A stretch of DNA of 41,199 bases from a virus. Under the pieces are notes generated by a model, which worked only from the letters and a program-made list of their open reading frames with translations, had not been told where the DNA came from and did not search any database. Both the position numbers and the translations under genes were made by a program. How positions within the stretch are numbered: position 1 is the stretch's first letter; the number at the start of each line of letters is the position of its first letter. Shown here piece after piece: positions 22,372-28,475 of this stretch. Where the stretch lies: positions 1 through 41,199 of the IMG/VR virus record IMGVR_UViG_3300043395_001343. One strand, given 5' to 3'.

Positions 22372-22963
22372 GCTCGTGCATGATGCGGATCAGCTTCTCG
22401 GGATAGGCGCTGTCTGTCGCGTAGCCCTGCCGCTTGAGGTCGTAGGCAGCGTCCTCGGCGGTGTTGTTGTGGTTCACCCCGCGATAGCCGCGATAGTCGA
22501 GATACCAGCGGGTCACCAGGTAATTGATGCAGTCCTTGAGGGTTGGGAAGTCAATGAAGCCTGCAGTGATCGTGACCATGTGGCCATCGACCTCCTCTTG
22601 AGTCACATGCTGAGACCCACCCCCTGAAGATTTGAGGCCAAAGAAATTATTTTTCCCGCTGACAGCCGTGCCGTGGGCGGATTCCAGGGACCACTGAGCG
22701 GCTACCAACTGCGGGAACTTGGCACCACAAGCCTGAGCCGCGGCCTTCACCCCGTCCCAGTTGTTGGGATAGTCAGGCGGAGCGGGCGGGCGTTCGCGGA
22801 ACTTCTCGATCCACTCAGAGTTCTCCGCTAGCAGTGCAGGGTCGCTCTGCTTGAGGTGTTCAAACAGAATCCAGATGGCAGAGACCTGCTGCGGCTCTCC
22901 TTTGTACGCCTCAAAGAAGTCCTGGAACTTCTGGGGCGTGATCAGCACTTGGTCGATTGTCAT
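22364..22963 (-). CDS. Endolysin, N-acetylglucosaminidase type (GH73-like)
   Basis: The 199-residue protein carries the pattern of FlgJ-type glucosaminidases. FPQLVAAQWSLESAHGTAVSG (residues about 83-103) contains the catalytic-type Glu in a QWxLESxxG motif. NNFFGLKSS, FIDFPTLKDCINYLV and the C-terminal YATDSAYPEKLIRIMHEHG follow, as in this family. It would cleave glycan strands of peptidoglycan to release progeny. No signal peptide is present, so a holin or host export is needed; candidate holins lie at 27.5-28.5 kb. It overlaps the start region of the downstream gene and abuts the sigma factor gene by 4 nt. Confidence 0.88.
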   Translation of the reverse strand: MTIDQVLITPQKFQDFFEAYKGEPQQVSAIWILFEHLKQSDPALLAENSEWIEKFRERPPAPPDYPNNWDGVKAAAQACGAKFPQLVAAQWSLESAHGTAVSGKNNFFGLKSSGGGSQHVTQEEVDGHMVTITAGFIDFPTLKDCINYLVTRWYLDYRGYRGVNHNNTAEDAAYDLKRQGYATDSAYPEKLIRIMHEHG

Positions 22964-23880
22964 GCCGAAGCAAGGGCCATTTTGACCCTCAGCTTATGGA
23001 CAATCCTCTTCTCGCATTGCTGGACGTACTGCCTCGAAACACCCAGCTGCTGGGCGACGACATGTTGTGCGTTGCTAAAAAAATCAACCACCTCGGGATC
23101 CTCCCCCAACATCGGGAACCTGAGCTGAATCACCTTCTGCTCCTTCGGGCTGAGCGAGTTGGCAAAGCTCTTCAGCTGACCAAAGCTCTCACGCTCTGCT
23201 TCCTTGTCCAGGTATTCCCACGGCGTTTCGCGCTCGCAGGGGATCAGGTCAACCAGTGCGCTGCGATCCTTCCCGTGCTCATTCGCTACCGCCTCGTCCA
23301 GTGAACGGGCGTTGTTGTTGTGCAGCAGGTAGTTGGTCATCACCTCCTTCGTCACACCGCATTCCTCCGCGATCTCCTCGATGCGTGGTGCGCGGCCATT
23401 GGCCTCGGTGAACCTGGGGATGAAGTACCGCGCTTTGGTCAGTACATCAACGGCATTGATCGGCAGCCTGATGCTGCGGTCAAACTGGCTGACAGCACGA
23501 CCCACACCCTGGCGGATCCACCAGTAGGCATAGGTCGAGAACTTATAGCCCTTCTCAGGGTCGAACTTCTCAACGCCACGAATCAGACCGATCACGCCCT
23601 CCTGCAGGAGGTCCGCCATGTCCAGGGTCTTACAGCGTGCGCAGTATTTCTTGGCGAGCAGTGTGACCAGTCTGAGGTTCGCGAGGATCATCCGATCCTT
23701 CGCTCGCTTACCAGTGCGAAGGATGCGGCGTTCGGTCATTTCATACGGACCGCTGGGCTTCTCTTCCAGCAGGCGCATCATGCGCTGAACAGAGTGGCCC
23801 AGTGTGATCTCTTCCGCAGGTGTCAGCAGAGGGACGCGACCTGCGTGGTTTAGATAAAACTGAGTGGATGAATCGGCCAC
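22960..23880 (-). CDS. RNA polymerase sigma factor, cyanobacterial RpoD-like (group 1/2)
   Basis: The 306-residue protein has regions 1.2 to 4. Residues about 7-28 (FYLNHAGRVPLLTPAEEITL) match region 1.2 of cyanobacterial principal sigma factors. ANLRLVTLLAKKY and FDPEKGYKFSTYAYWWIRQG (about 100-125) are region 2. AEECGVTKEVM lies in region 3. SLSPKEQKVIQLRF and LGVSRQYVQQCEKRIVHKLR form region 4. It should direct host RNA polymerase to phage promoters. In region 4 the text between the two motifs (GEDPEVVDFFSNAQHVVAQQ) is longer than usual. It is coupled to the endolysin gene, so it is probably expressed with lysis and DNA genes on the minus strand. Confidence 0.92.
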   Translation of the reverse strand: MADSSTQFYLNHAGRVPLLTPAEEITLGHSVQRMMRLLEEKPSGPYEMTERRILRTGKRAKDRMILANLRLVTLLAKKYCARCKTLDMADLLQEGVIGLIRGVEKFDPEKGYKFSTYAYWWIRQGVGRAVSQFDRSIRLPINAVDVLTKARYFIPRFTEANGRAPRIEEIAEECGVTKEVMTNYLLHNNNARSLDEAVANEHGKDRSALVDLIPCERETPWEYLDKEAERESFGQLKSFANSLSPKEQKVIQLRFPMLGEDPEVVDFFSNAQHVVAQQLGVSRQYVQQCEKRIVHKLRVKMALASA

Positions 23881-23906
23881 GGGGCGAGTTAAGCAGATGG
23901 AGGGAA

Positions 23907-23924
23907 GGGGCGCAACAGCGCCCC
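23907..23924 (-). terminator. Hairpin between SSB and sigma genes
   Basis: GGGGCGC and GCGCCCC form a 7-bp stem with a 4-nt loop. There is no T run on the minus strand, so it may be an attenuator or RNA-stability element rather than a full terminator. Confidence 0.5.
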
Positions 23925-23931
23925 AGGTCGA

Positions 23932-24258
23932 TCAGAAGGGAAAGCCGTCCTTGTTCTCGCCACCTTCACGAGGGGGAAGGCTGAAGTCTGAGACGTTCAG
24001 TTCAAGTGACTGCCCTTCGGTGCCGTCCTTCTTCTGGTAGGTGCGGAGTTTGGCCTGACCTGCGACGGTTACTTGGCTGCCCTTCTTGAAGAAGCGCATC
24101 ACGGTCTCGGCACGCTTGCCCCAGACGGAGCAGTTGATCCAGGTGGTCTCGTCTTGCCCTGTGCGGACACCAAGCGAGAAGCTGGCCACCTGAGAGGAGC
24201 CTGCATCGCGAAGTTCAGGGTCGCGGCCAAGGTTGCCGACAGCTGCAATGTTCAACAT
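23932..24258 (-). CDS. ssb: Single-stranded DNA-binding protein
   Basis: The 108-residue protein matches the OB-fold SSB family: MLNIAAVGNLGRDPELRDAG, SLGVRTGQDETTWINCSVWGKRAETV, FFKKGSQVTVAGQAKLRTYQKKDG, and a short tail ending DGFPF, resembling the acidic SSB tip that recruits partner proteins. It is shorter than host SSB because the linker is nearly absent. It would protect single-stranded DNA during replication and ERF-mediated annealing. It overlaps the upstream RHH gene by 7 nt. Confidence 0.92.
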   Translation of the reverse strand: MLNIAAVGNLGRDPELRDAGSSQVASFSLGVRTGQDETTWINCSVWGKRAETVMRFFKKGSQVTVAGQAKLRTYQKKDGTEGQSLELNVSDFSLPPREGGENKDGFPF

Positions 24259-24467
24259 TTGGAGGATCCGAAGAATTGGGAGATAATCGTGTTCAATGCT
24301 TGGTTTGCATTGATGTCGCGGCTGGCCATGAAATGACGCAGCTGCTTAGCTAGTTCTGGCGAGAGCCTGCACTGAAAGTGGTTTTCTCGCCGCTTGTCAT
24401 CAGCAAGGGCTTGACCCTGCTTCGCTATCTCGACAGCCATAAGGGCGTGCATTTGCTCGTCAGTCAT
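24252..24467 (-). CDS. Small RHH-type DNA-binding protein (71 aa)
   Basis: The 71-residue protein has a helical N-terminus and a C-terminal RHH-like unit (residues about 30-67): FQCRLSPELAKQLRHFMASR then DINANQALNTIISQFF. The strand-helix-turn-helix order and spacing agree with Arc/MetJ-type domains. It is embedded between the ERF-side gene and ssb, overlapping ssb. It may regulate this minus-strand operon. Confidence 0.65.
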   Translation of the reverse strand: MTDEQMHALMAVEIAKQGQALADDKRRENHFQCRLSPELAKQLRHFMASRDINANQALNTIISQFFGSSKC

Positions 24468-24469
24468 CC

Positions 24470-24664
24470 CTAGGCCGCGGCGGTTACTGCTGTGGCTTTG
24501 GGTGTGGGCTCGGGTCTGACGTGCCGCTCCAAGATCGAAGCGGCGAGTCTGACATCGTGGGCAGTTAGTGACGCTTGCTGCCAGCGCACGAACCTGTTCT
24601 GGAAGAACAGCTCGTCGGTTTCATCTGAGGCGATGTAGTCATTCAGCAGAGCCAGAGCTTGCAT
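24470..24664 (-). CDS. Hypothetical protein (64 aa, or 80 aa with upstream start)
   Basis: I prefer ATG 24664, preceded by AGAGG, which overlaps the ERF gene by 26 nt and gives 64 residues (MQALALLNDYIASDETDELF, then FQNRFVRWQQASLTAHDVRL and a Pro/Thr/Ala tail). An upstream ATG at 24712 would add 16 Ser/Ala-rich residues and a 74-nt overlap. The middle part looks like a compact helical domain. Function unknown. Confidence 0.6.
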   Translation of the reverse strand: MQALALLNDYIASDETDELFFQNRFVRWQQASLTAHDVRLAASILERHVRPEPTPKATAVTAAA

Positions 24665-25370
24665 AAGCCTCTGGGGGTTGTTCGCTGACGCGCTCCTGGA
24701 TGAAGCTGACATGGGCTGGCAGTGTGATGTGTTGGGTGATGAGTGCGTCGCTAGGCAGACCGAACTGCTTCTTGAAGGCAGTGATGATCTGATTCCGAGG
24801 TTCCGTTTTCAGTTCAGTCAGAAGCTGGCGGCACAAGGCACGCTCTTCATCGCTGATCGGCTGCTCCTCGGGCGGGAGGGTTGCGGCGCTTGACTCTGCT
24901 GGTGGTTTAGCAGGGGTCTTTGCCTTAGCGGGTGCTGCTTTGGCCTTTGTTTGGGAAGGCTTCACCTCCTGTTGCAGAGGTGGTTGCGGCACGTCATCAA
25001 CGACCCCATCGGTGTCGATGTCGGCTACCAGGTTCAGCATCGCCAGCAGTGAGTACCGTCGCAGGTAAGTGCAGGCAGCACCGAAGTCATGCAGAGCGTT
25101 CCGTCCCTTCTGGATGACCATCGGAAGGACGCTCTCGACCGATTCGCCCGACGTATGGCGCAGGGTGGTGATGAGGTTGATGCCCTCACCCTCGCCGCTG
25201 CTGACAAACGTCTGCGTGATAGCCAAGCCCTGTTTGCTGAGCGGTGGCGTGATAGTTGAGAGAACGGTGGCGAGATCGGCGAAATTGCCGTATTGAGCGC
25301 GGGCTTCCTTGTGGATAGTGCCCACCTCACGTTGGAAGGCACAGAGCGCCTTCGTTAGCTCGGAAGTCAT
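24639..25370 (-). CDS. ERF-family single-strand annealing protein
   Basis: The 243-residue protein has the ERF core in residues about 1-120: LTKALCAFQREVGTIHKEAR, YGNFADLATVLSTITPPLSK, GLAITQTFV, then ITTLRHTSGES and ALHDFGAACTYLRRYSLLAMLNLV, the most conserved stretch of the family. A Pro/Ala/Lys linker and a helical C-terminus follow. ERF proteins anneal complementary strands in phage recombination, working with SSB (two genes downstream) and a nuclease. A GGTATGCCA promoter-like element lies 25-34 nt upstream of the start. Confidence 0.92.
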   Translation of the reverse strand: MTSELTKALCAFQREVGTIHKEARAQYGNFADLATVLSTITPPLSKQGLAITQTFVSSGEGEGINLITTLRHTSGESVESVLPMVIQKGRNALHDFGAACTYLRRYSLLAMLNLVADIDTDGVVDDVPQPPLQQEVKPSQTKAKAAPAKAKTPAKPPAESSAATLPPEEQPISDEERALCRQLLTELKTEPRNQIITAFKKQFGLPSDALITQHITLPAHVSFIQERVSEQPPEAYASSGSAE

Positions 25371-25395
25371 GGGTTGTGGTGACTCGAATGGATGG

Positions 25396-25404
25396 TGGCA
25401 TACC
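25396..25404 (-). promoter_or_regulatory. GGTATGCCA element upstream of the ERF operon
   Basis: One of four exact copies of this 9-mer, 25 nt upstream of the ERF start; the next bases (CCAT) are also shared with the copy at 27125. Confidence 0.6.
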
Positions 25405-25419
25405 CTTAGGGGTTATGCC
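25397..25419 (-). terminator. Hairpin between the rusA-like and ERF genes
   Basis: GGCATAACCC and GGGTATGCC form a stem of about nine pairs with one bulge. It starts within the stop codon of the RusA-like gene and contains the GGTATGCCA element, so terminator and promoter functions may be combined or it may be an operator. Confidence 0.4.
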
Positions 25420-25862
25420 GTGGGCCTTAACGGAATGAGAGTGATCAGTGCCCCTGGCGTCTCGTTCGGCGTGCAGTAACGCTTCGTCAGGTGCCATTCC
25501 ACGATCTGCTGATCCCCTCGCACGATGCCCCCCTCTTCCAGGGAGTCACCGATTGAGCGGCCCAGCTTGTCCGCGTCTGGCTTAACAAAGTGGTGCTCGG
25601 GCGCGGACTTCTTCAGCACCCCGCTGTTCTTCCCCGTCCCGTAGTGGCTCTGTGGCCTGGGGAAGCGGAACACCACCGAAACGGTCAACGGCAGAGACGG
25701 GTCCCAGCCTTCAGGCAGCTGCTGCAGGATCACCTCGGCGACATGGAATCGCCACGGCTTCAGTTCCTTGTGGTTGCTATGGCGTAGGCCGCGGCCGTAG
25801 CCATTGCTCACCAGACTGCCCTGCGGTACTGGCACCCCGATCACGTCAATCGTGACGCTCAT
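25413..25862 (-). CDS. rusA: RusA-family Holliday junction resolvase
   Basis: The 149-residue protein follows the RusA pattern: IDVIGVPVPQGSLVSNGYGR at the start, TVSVVFRFPRP, and the catalytic region KPDADKLGRSIGDSLEEGGI then VRGDQQIVEWHLTKRYC (residues about 96-132), with the Asp residues at DxD and GDQQIV that bind magnesium. It resolves four-way junctions made by annealing and replication, and may trim DNA before packaging. The start overlaps the upstream gene by 4 nt. Confidence 0.92.
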   Translation of the reverse strand: MSVTIDVIGVPVPQGSLVSNGYGRGLRHSNHKELKPWRFHVAEVILQQLPEGWDPSLPLTVSVVFRFPRPQSHYGTGKNSGVLKKSAPEHHFVKPDADKLGRSIGDSLEEGGIVRGDQQIVEWHLTKRYCTPNETPGALITLIPLRPTA

Positions 25863-26167
25863 TCCTTGGGCATTACGAAGCGCAGATAGGTTGACACCTT
25901 CTTGGTGGCAGCACCCGTGTTCTCTTCCTGCTCTTTGAGTGTCTTCACCGCGTCGGAATAGGTCCAGGTCGTTTTTGAGACCCGCTTGATAGAGCAGCCC
26001 TCGCAGACGTAGGTGCCTTCACCGTCGGCGATGTAGTCATCCAACTCGCCAAGGTTGATCGCGCCCTCAAGTTCCTGCAGGCGGGTCTTGAGGCGGTCAT
26101 CGAGTGACTTGATTGCCAGCTTCAGCTCGGCGATCCCGTGGACCAGTGACTCAGCCGTTCCTGACAT
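25859..26167 (-). CDS. Hypothetical protein with Cys pair (102 aa)
   Basis: The first 45 residues form a coiled-coil-like helix (AELKLAIKSLDDRLKTRLQELE). The second half has YVCEGCSIKRVSKTTWTYSD followed by a helix and strand (AVKTLKEQEENTGAATKKVSTYLRF). The CxxC could bind a metal. It is coupled on both sides (overlaps of 1 and 4 nt) in the recombination operon. I have the impression of having seen this TTWTYS-AVK pattern in other phage recombination clusters but cannot name a family. Confidence 0.7.
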   Translation of the reverse strand: MSGTAESLVHGIAELKLAIKSLDDRLKTRLQELEGAINLGELDDYIADGEGTYVCEGCSIKRVSKTTWTYSDAVKTLKEQEENTGAATKKVSTYLRFVMPKE

Positions 26168-26436
26168 CAGCTTCTCCGATCGCGCAGGTGGTGGAAGATC
26201 GCGGTGCGGGTGTCGCTGTCGATCAGCTGGTTGATGCGGAAAATGTTCAGCTCGATCAGGACGTCTGTGTTCTCCTTGATCTCGTTGTACTGAGCGCCGT
26301 GGCGGAGGATGTTGGAGATCATGCTCACGGTGTCCGCCATGGTGACGGGCGATTCGAGCAGATCAGCGAGGGTGATGGTCTCAGCCAGCTTTAGGGCTTC
26401 GTCGGAGATGGTTAATCGCGAGATGTCAGTGGTCAT
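26167..26436 (-). CDS. Hypothetical helical protein (89 aa)
   Basis: From ATG 26436 the product is 89 residues (MTTDISRLTISDEALKLAET, later NILRHGAQYNEIKENTDVLI and a basic end HHLRDRRS). A TTG five codons upstream would also work. It appears all-helical and soluble. Stop and next start overlap by one base (TGATG), placing it firmly in the operon. Function not recognised. Confidence 0.65.
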   Translation of the reverse strand: MTTDISRLTISDEALKLAETITLADLLESPVTMADTVSMISNILRHGAQYNEIKENTDVLIELNIFRINQLIDSDTRTAIFHHLRDRRS

Positions 26437-26671
26437 GTTTTGAGGGTTCAAGGCTGAAACAGTGTTCGAGATAGGCCAGGGTCATGTGAGATTCGAGAGC
26501 CTCCTGACTTGGCCAGTCGTCAGGCTGATCGAGATCAGAGTCATCGACATAGCCTGCGTAGCCCATGATCTCATCATCATCAGGGTCCTGTCTGGAGGCC
26601 ATTCGCGTAGACATGTGGACGGTGGGGCAGAGGCTCAGTAGTAGCAGAAGAAAACGGGTGAGTAGTCCCAT
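26426..26671 (-). CDS. Acidic hypothetical protein, possible N-terminal membrane leader (62-81 aa)
   Basis: The long form from ATG 26671 has a hydrophobic leader (LLTRFLLLLLSLCPTVHM) before an acidic, soluble body (DPDDDEIMGYAGYVDDSDLD, then WPSQEALESHMTLAYLEHCF). The short form from ATG 26614 lacks the leader. The leader region overlaps the frame of the 52-residue membrane peptide at 26580-26738, so one of the two readings of that stretch is probably not used. The acidic body is the credible part. Function unknown. Confidence 0.55.
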   Translation of the reverse strand: MGLLTRFLLLLLSLCPTVHMSTRMASRQDPDDDEIMGYAGYVDDSDLDQPDDWPSQEALESHMTLAYLEHCFSLEPSKHDH

Positions 26672-26738
26672 AGATGATGGCGGCGGATGACATCAGGATG
26701 GACAGGCCCAGCCCGAACAGGAAGTAAGGGTTTCGCAT
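26580..26738 (-). CDS. Small membrane peptide (52 aa)
   Basis: ATG 26738 to TGA 26580 encodes a single-span peptide: MRNPYFLFGLGLSILMSSAA then a polar His/Pro-rich tail. It starts 6 nt after the stop of the RlpA-like gene and overlaps the following frame. Size, topology and location next to a wall-active protein are compatible with a holin or anchor, but evidence is thin. Confidence 0.45.
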   Translation of the reverse strand: MRNPYFLFGLGLSILMSSAAIIYGTTHPFSSATTEPLPHRPHVYANGLQTGP

Positions 26739-26744
26739 GGTGAG

Positions 26745-27077
26745 TTAGTAAGTGATTTGGACGGTGGCGACACCATCAACAGGAACACCAAGCCGCCTGG
26801 CGGCACCTGCTGAGAGGTCGATCGAGTTGCACTCACACCGATCGGTGATGGGCACAAGGAGGGATCGACCTTTGTAGGAGACGCGGACCTTGGTGCCACA
26901 AGGGAGCCAAGGATGGGCGGCGCTGATGCCGTGGTGGTCGTATGCGTTGCCACCGCAGTAGACAGGGCGACCGTGAAACCAGCCGTCGTAGACGGTAGCT
27001 AGGACGGGCCTAGCGTGAGACGGGACGGCGACTGATGCAGAGAAGAGAAAGGAAGGGATGAGTAAGCGTTTTTTCAA
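26745..27077 (-). CDS. Secreted RlpA-like double-psi beta-barrel protein (110 aa)
   Basis: TTG 27077 starts a signal peptide (KKRLLIPSFLFSASVAVPSHA, cleavage about residue 22). The mature part is one double-psi beta-barrel of the RlpA type: ATVYDGWFHGRPV, YDHHGISAAHPWLPCGTKVRV (residues about 46-66) and VPITDRCECNSIDLSAGAAR (75-94), with Asp79 at the position of the catalytic-type Asp in the family's NDRGP motif. Four Cys (41, 60, 81, 83) replace usual residues, suggesting disulfides. RlpA proteins cleave or bind peptidoglycan, so this may aid lysis from the periplasm. It shares a 22-bp leader repeat with the secreted HExxH gene at 29660. Confidence 0.8.
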   Translation of the reverse strand: MKKRLLIPSFLFSASVAVPSHARPVLATVYDGWFHGRPVYCGGNAYDHHGISAAHPWLPCGTKVRVSYKGRSLLVPITDRCECNSIDLSAGAARRLGVPVDGVATVQITY

Positions 27078-27084
27078 GAGTGGC

Positions 27085-27106
27085 TGTGAGTAGTGAGTGA
27101 CCGGGA
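27085..27106 (-). repeat. 22-bp direct repeat, copy 1 (leader of the RlpA-like gene)
   Basis: Identical over 22 bp to 30161-30182. It lies 7 nt upstream of the TTG start and exactly 18 nt from the GGTATGCCA element at 27125. Confidence 0.75.
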
Positions 27107-27124
27107 ACCCCGATGCGCCAATGG

Positions 27125-27133
27125 TGGCATACC
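27125..27133 (-). promoter_or_regulatory. GGTATGCCA element upstream of the RlpA-like operon
   Basis: Exact 9-mer copy; paired with the 22-bp repeat at a fixed 18-nt distance, as at 30201. TTGACA lies further upstream on the minus strand (about 27145-27150). Confidence 0.6.
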
Positions 27134-27169
27134 GGGGACAGGTGTCAAGAGGCAGGGACTAGCCTGATG

Positions 27170-27187
27170 CCATACGCATCGGTATGG
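27170..27187. promoter_or_regulatory. Palindrome CCATAC-6-GTATGG before a basic-protein gene
   Basis: Inverted arms separated by GCATCG, ending 3 nt before ATG 27191. A near copy lies at 39819-39835. Candidate operator or -10 region. Confidence 0.5.
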
Positions 27188-27190
27188 GCA

Positions 27191-27550
27191 ATGGCTGGTC
27201 GTTCCTACAAGCGCGACAGGAACGGACGGTTCGCCAGTACAGGTGGCGCTAGCTATGGCAACAGGAGCGACCGGGATTCGGATCAGCGGTGGGCGCGTAG
27301 CGAGACAAAGCGTCTGACCAAGGAGCAAGATGGGCTGAAGGCAAAGAAAGCAAAGCTCGAAGCGAAGAAGCCTGAAGCGAAGGTGGCAAAGGCAAAGGCT
27401 GGGTTAGATGCAGCGCGTGCGAAGAAAGCAGAGGCCGGCAAAGCGAAGGCCGCGAGTCAGTCGAGACTGGCTGAACTGAAGAAGCAGCTTGAGGAGAGCA
27501 AGGCCCGGCTGGGGGGACATTCAGCGACGAAGCGCGGCTCGCGTCGGTAG
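27191..27550 (+). CDS. Basic coiled-coil protein with RDxxGRF N-terminus (119 aa)
   Basis: From ATG 27191 the product begins MAGRSYKRDRNGRFASTGG, the signature shared with the genes at 35809, 36132 and 37531. The rest is Lys/Ala/Glu-rich heptad sequence (KRLTKEQDGLKAKKAKLEAK, then AKAKAGLDAARAKKAEAGKA) predicted as a long coiled coil, ending in a basic tail ATKRGSRR. An earlier GTG or ATG would run through the control region, so this start is preferred. It is the only plus-strand gene in a 9-kb minus-strand block. The composition suggests DNA binding or virion packaging; role unknown. Confidence 0.8.
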   Translation: MAGRSYKRDRNGRFASTGGASYGNRSDRDSDQRWARSETKRLTKEQDGLKAKKAKLEAKKPEAKVAKAKAGLDAARAKKAEAGKAKAASQSRLAELKKQLEESKARLGGHSATKRGSRR

Positions 27551-27560
27551 GTGATTAGAG
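27551..27560 (-). promoter_or_regulatory. CTCTAATCAC element with no minus-strand gene behind it
   Basis: Minus-strand copy located after the stop of the gene at 27568. The downstream minus-strand sequence is now the end of the convergent basic-protein gene, so the element may be a relic. Confidence 0.4.
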
Positions 27561-27567
27561 GGGAGGA

Positions 27568-27873
27568 CTAGAGGGTGCCGAGTTTTTCGCGTGCGTCGCG
27601 CTTGTTCTGACTGACCAGTGCTGCACAGAGCCCGCCTTGTGCGGAGTGCCCGAGGACTTTGAAGAGAGCTTTTTGGAAGCTGTCGTTCTGGAGTTCGGCC
27701 AGGGCGAGGAGGGAGACAGCAGCGATGAAGGGATAGGTCCAGATTTTCCAGTCTTTTTGACGGATGGAGATGGGGACTGAGGCGAAGAGACCAAAGAGCC
27801 CAGCGAGGATGCCGACGTTGATGATTTTGGCGTCGGAGCGGATGGCGAGTGTTGCGGGGGTGAGTTCTTTCAT
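27568..27873 (-). CDS. Small membrane protein, holin candidate (101 aa)
   Basis: ATG 27873 gives 101 residues with two hydrophobic segments: IINVGILAGLFGLFASVPIS (residues about 17-36) and WTYPFIAAVSLLALAELQ (about 45-62). A basic, soluble C-terminus follows (QNKRDAREKLGTL). Two spans with a charged tail is a class II holin-like plan. It is the last gene of a run of small membrane proteins starting 4 nt after the previous stop. Holin identity is inference; endolysin lies elsewhere at 22364. Confidence 0.6.
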   Translation of the reverse strand: MKELTPATLAIRSDAKIINVGILAGLFGLFASVPISIRQKDWKIWTYPFIAAVSLLALAELQNDSFQKALFKVLGHSAQGGLCAALVSQNKRDAREKLGTL

Positions 27874-27877
27874 TGGG

Positions 27878-28024
27878 TTAGAAGGAGCGAGGGGTGCAGA
27901 AGAGGACTTGACGATCGAAGGGGTATGAGAGGGCGCGATCGAGTGCGGGGTTGTAGCAGCGTGCGTAGAAGAAAGCGGTGCCACCTGCGAGTAGGGATAG
28001 GAGGACGAGTGCAGGTCGTGTCAT
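27878..28024 (-). CDS. Single-span membrane peptide (48 aa)
   Basis: ATG 28024, directly preceded by CTCTAATCAC, opens a 48-residue peptide with an N-terminal span (TRPALVLLSLLAGGTAFFYA) and a polar tail containing two Cys and YPFDRQVLFCTPRSF. It follows a lipoprotein-like gene and precedes the two-span protein. It could be part of a holin/spanin set. The shared upstream element is the best support. Confidence 0.6.
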   Translation of the reverse strand: MTRPALVLLSLLAGGTAFFYARCYNPALDRALSYPFDRQVLFCTPRSF

Positions 28025-28034
28025 GTGATTAGAG
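28025..28034 (-). promoter_or_regulatory. CTCTAATCAC element adjacent to ATG 28024
   Basis: Exact minus-strand copy, touching the start codon with no ribosome binding site between. Confidence 0.5.
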
Positions 28035-28041
28035 AGCATCA

Positions 28042-28164
28042 CTAGCGGTAGTAGGAGGGTTGAGCTTGGTAGGAGAGGCCGTTGTAATCACGCCAGAAGG
28101 TGTAGCAGCCAGCCATGACACCCAGGGCTGCAGCGATACCAAGGATGCGGAGGAGTGGGTGCAT
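28042..28164 (-). CDS. Small lipoprotein-like peptide (40 aa)
   Basis: ATG 28164 begins MHPLLRILGIAAALGVMAGC, a short signal with a lipobox-like VMAGC, followed by a 20-residue tail rich in Tyr (YTFWRDYNGLSYQAQPSYYR). If lipidated, the tail would sit in the periplasm at the membrane, as an outer-membrane spanin partner does. The ATG lies 1 nt after the upstream stop (TGACATG). Longer readings in this frame run into the Gly-rich gene in another frame and are unlikely. Confidence 0.6.
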   Translation of the reverse strand: MHPLLRILGIAAALGVMAGCYTFWRDYNGLSYQAQPSYYR

Positions 28165-28165
28165 G

Positions 28166-28456
28166 TCACTTGTCGTCTTTGCCCCAGGTGGAGCCGGCTG
28201 CTGCGCCGCCGATGCCATAGAAGAGAGCGCAGAGGATGCCACCACCGAGGGCAAAGAAAAAACAGGTGGTGATGACGACGCCAATGAAGCCAGCGAAGCC
28301 ACCACCTGTTGCGAGGTTGATGAGGCCAAAGACGATGCCGAGAGGGATACCGAATTGGACACCACCCATGGCACCACCCATGAAGCCGAGGGTGGTACCA
28401 GCGGCGGCACCACCGACAGCGCCTGTGATGCCTTTAGCGAGACGTTTATTTGTCAT
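28166..28456 (-). CDS. Gly-rich multi-span membrane protein, holin-like (96 aa)
   Basis: The 96-residue protein is almost entirely hydrophobic and small-residue rich: ITGAVGGAAAGTTLGFMGGA, GIPLGIVFGLINLATGGGF, AGFIGVVITTCFFFALGGGI, then a short charged end TWGKDDK. Three or four spans with glycine zippers are compatible with a pore-forming holin. CTCTAATCAC lies 2 nt before its ATG. It lies between the RTX gene and the lipoprotein-like peptide. Holin function is inference. Confidence 0.65.
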   Translation of the reverse strand: MTNKRLAKGITGAVGGAAAGTTLGFMGGAMGGVQFGIPLGIVFGLINLATGGGFAGFIGVVITTCFFFALGGGILCALFYGIGGAAAGSTWGKDDK

Positions 28457-28458
28457 GA

Positions 28459-28468
28459 GTGATTAGAG
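28459..28468 (-). promoter_or_regulatory. CTCTAATCAC element before ATG 28456
   Basis: Exact minus-strand copy, 2 nt from the start codon of the Gly-rich membrane protein. Confidence 0.5.
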
Positions 28469-28475
28469 ATGGGGG

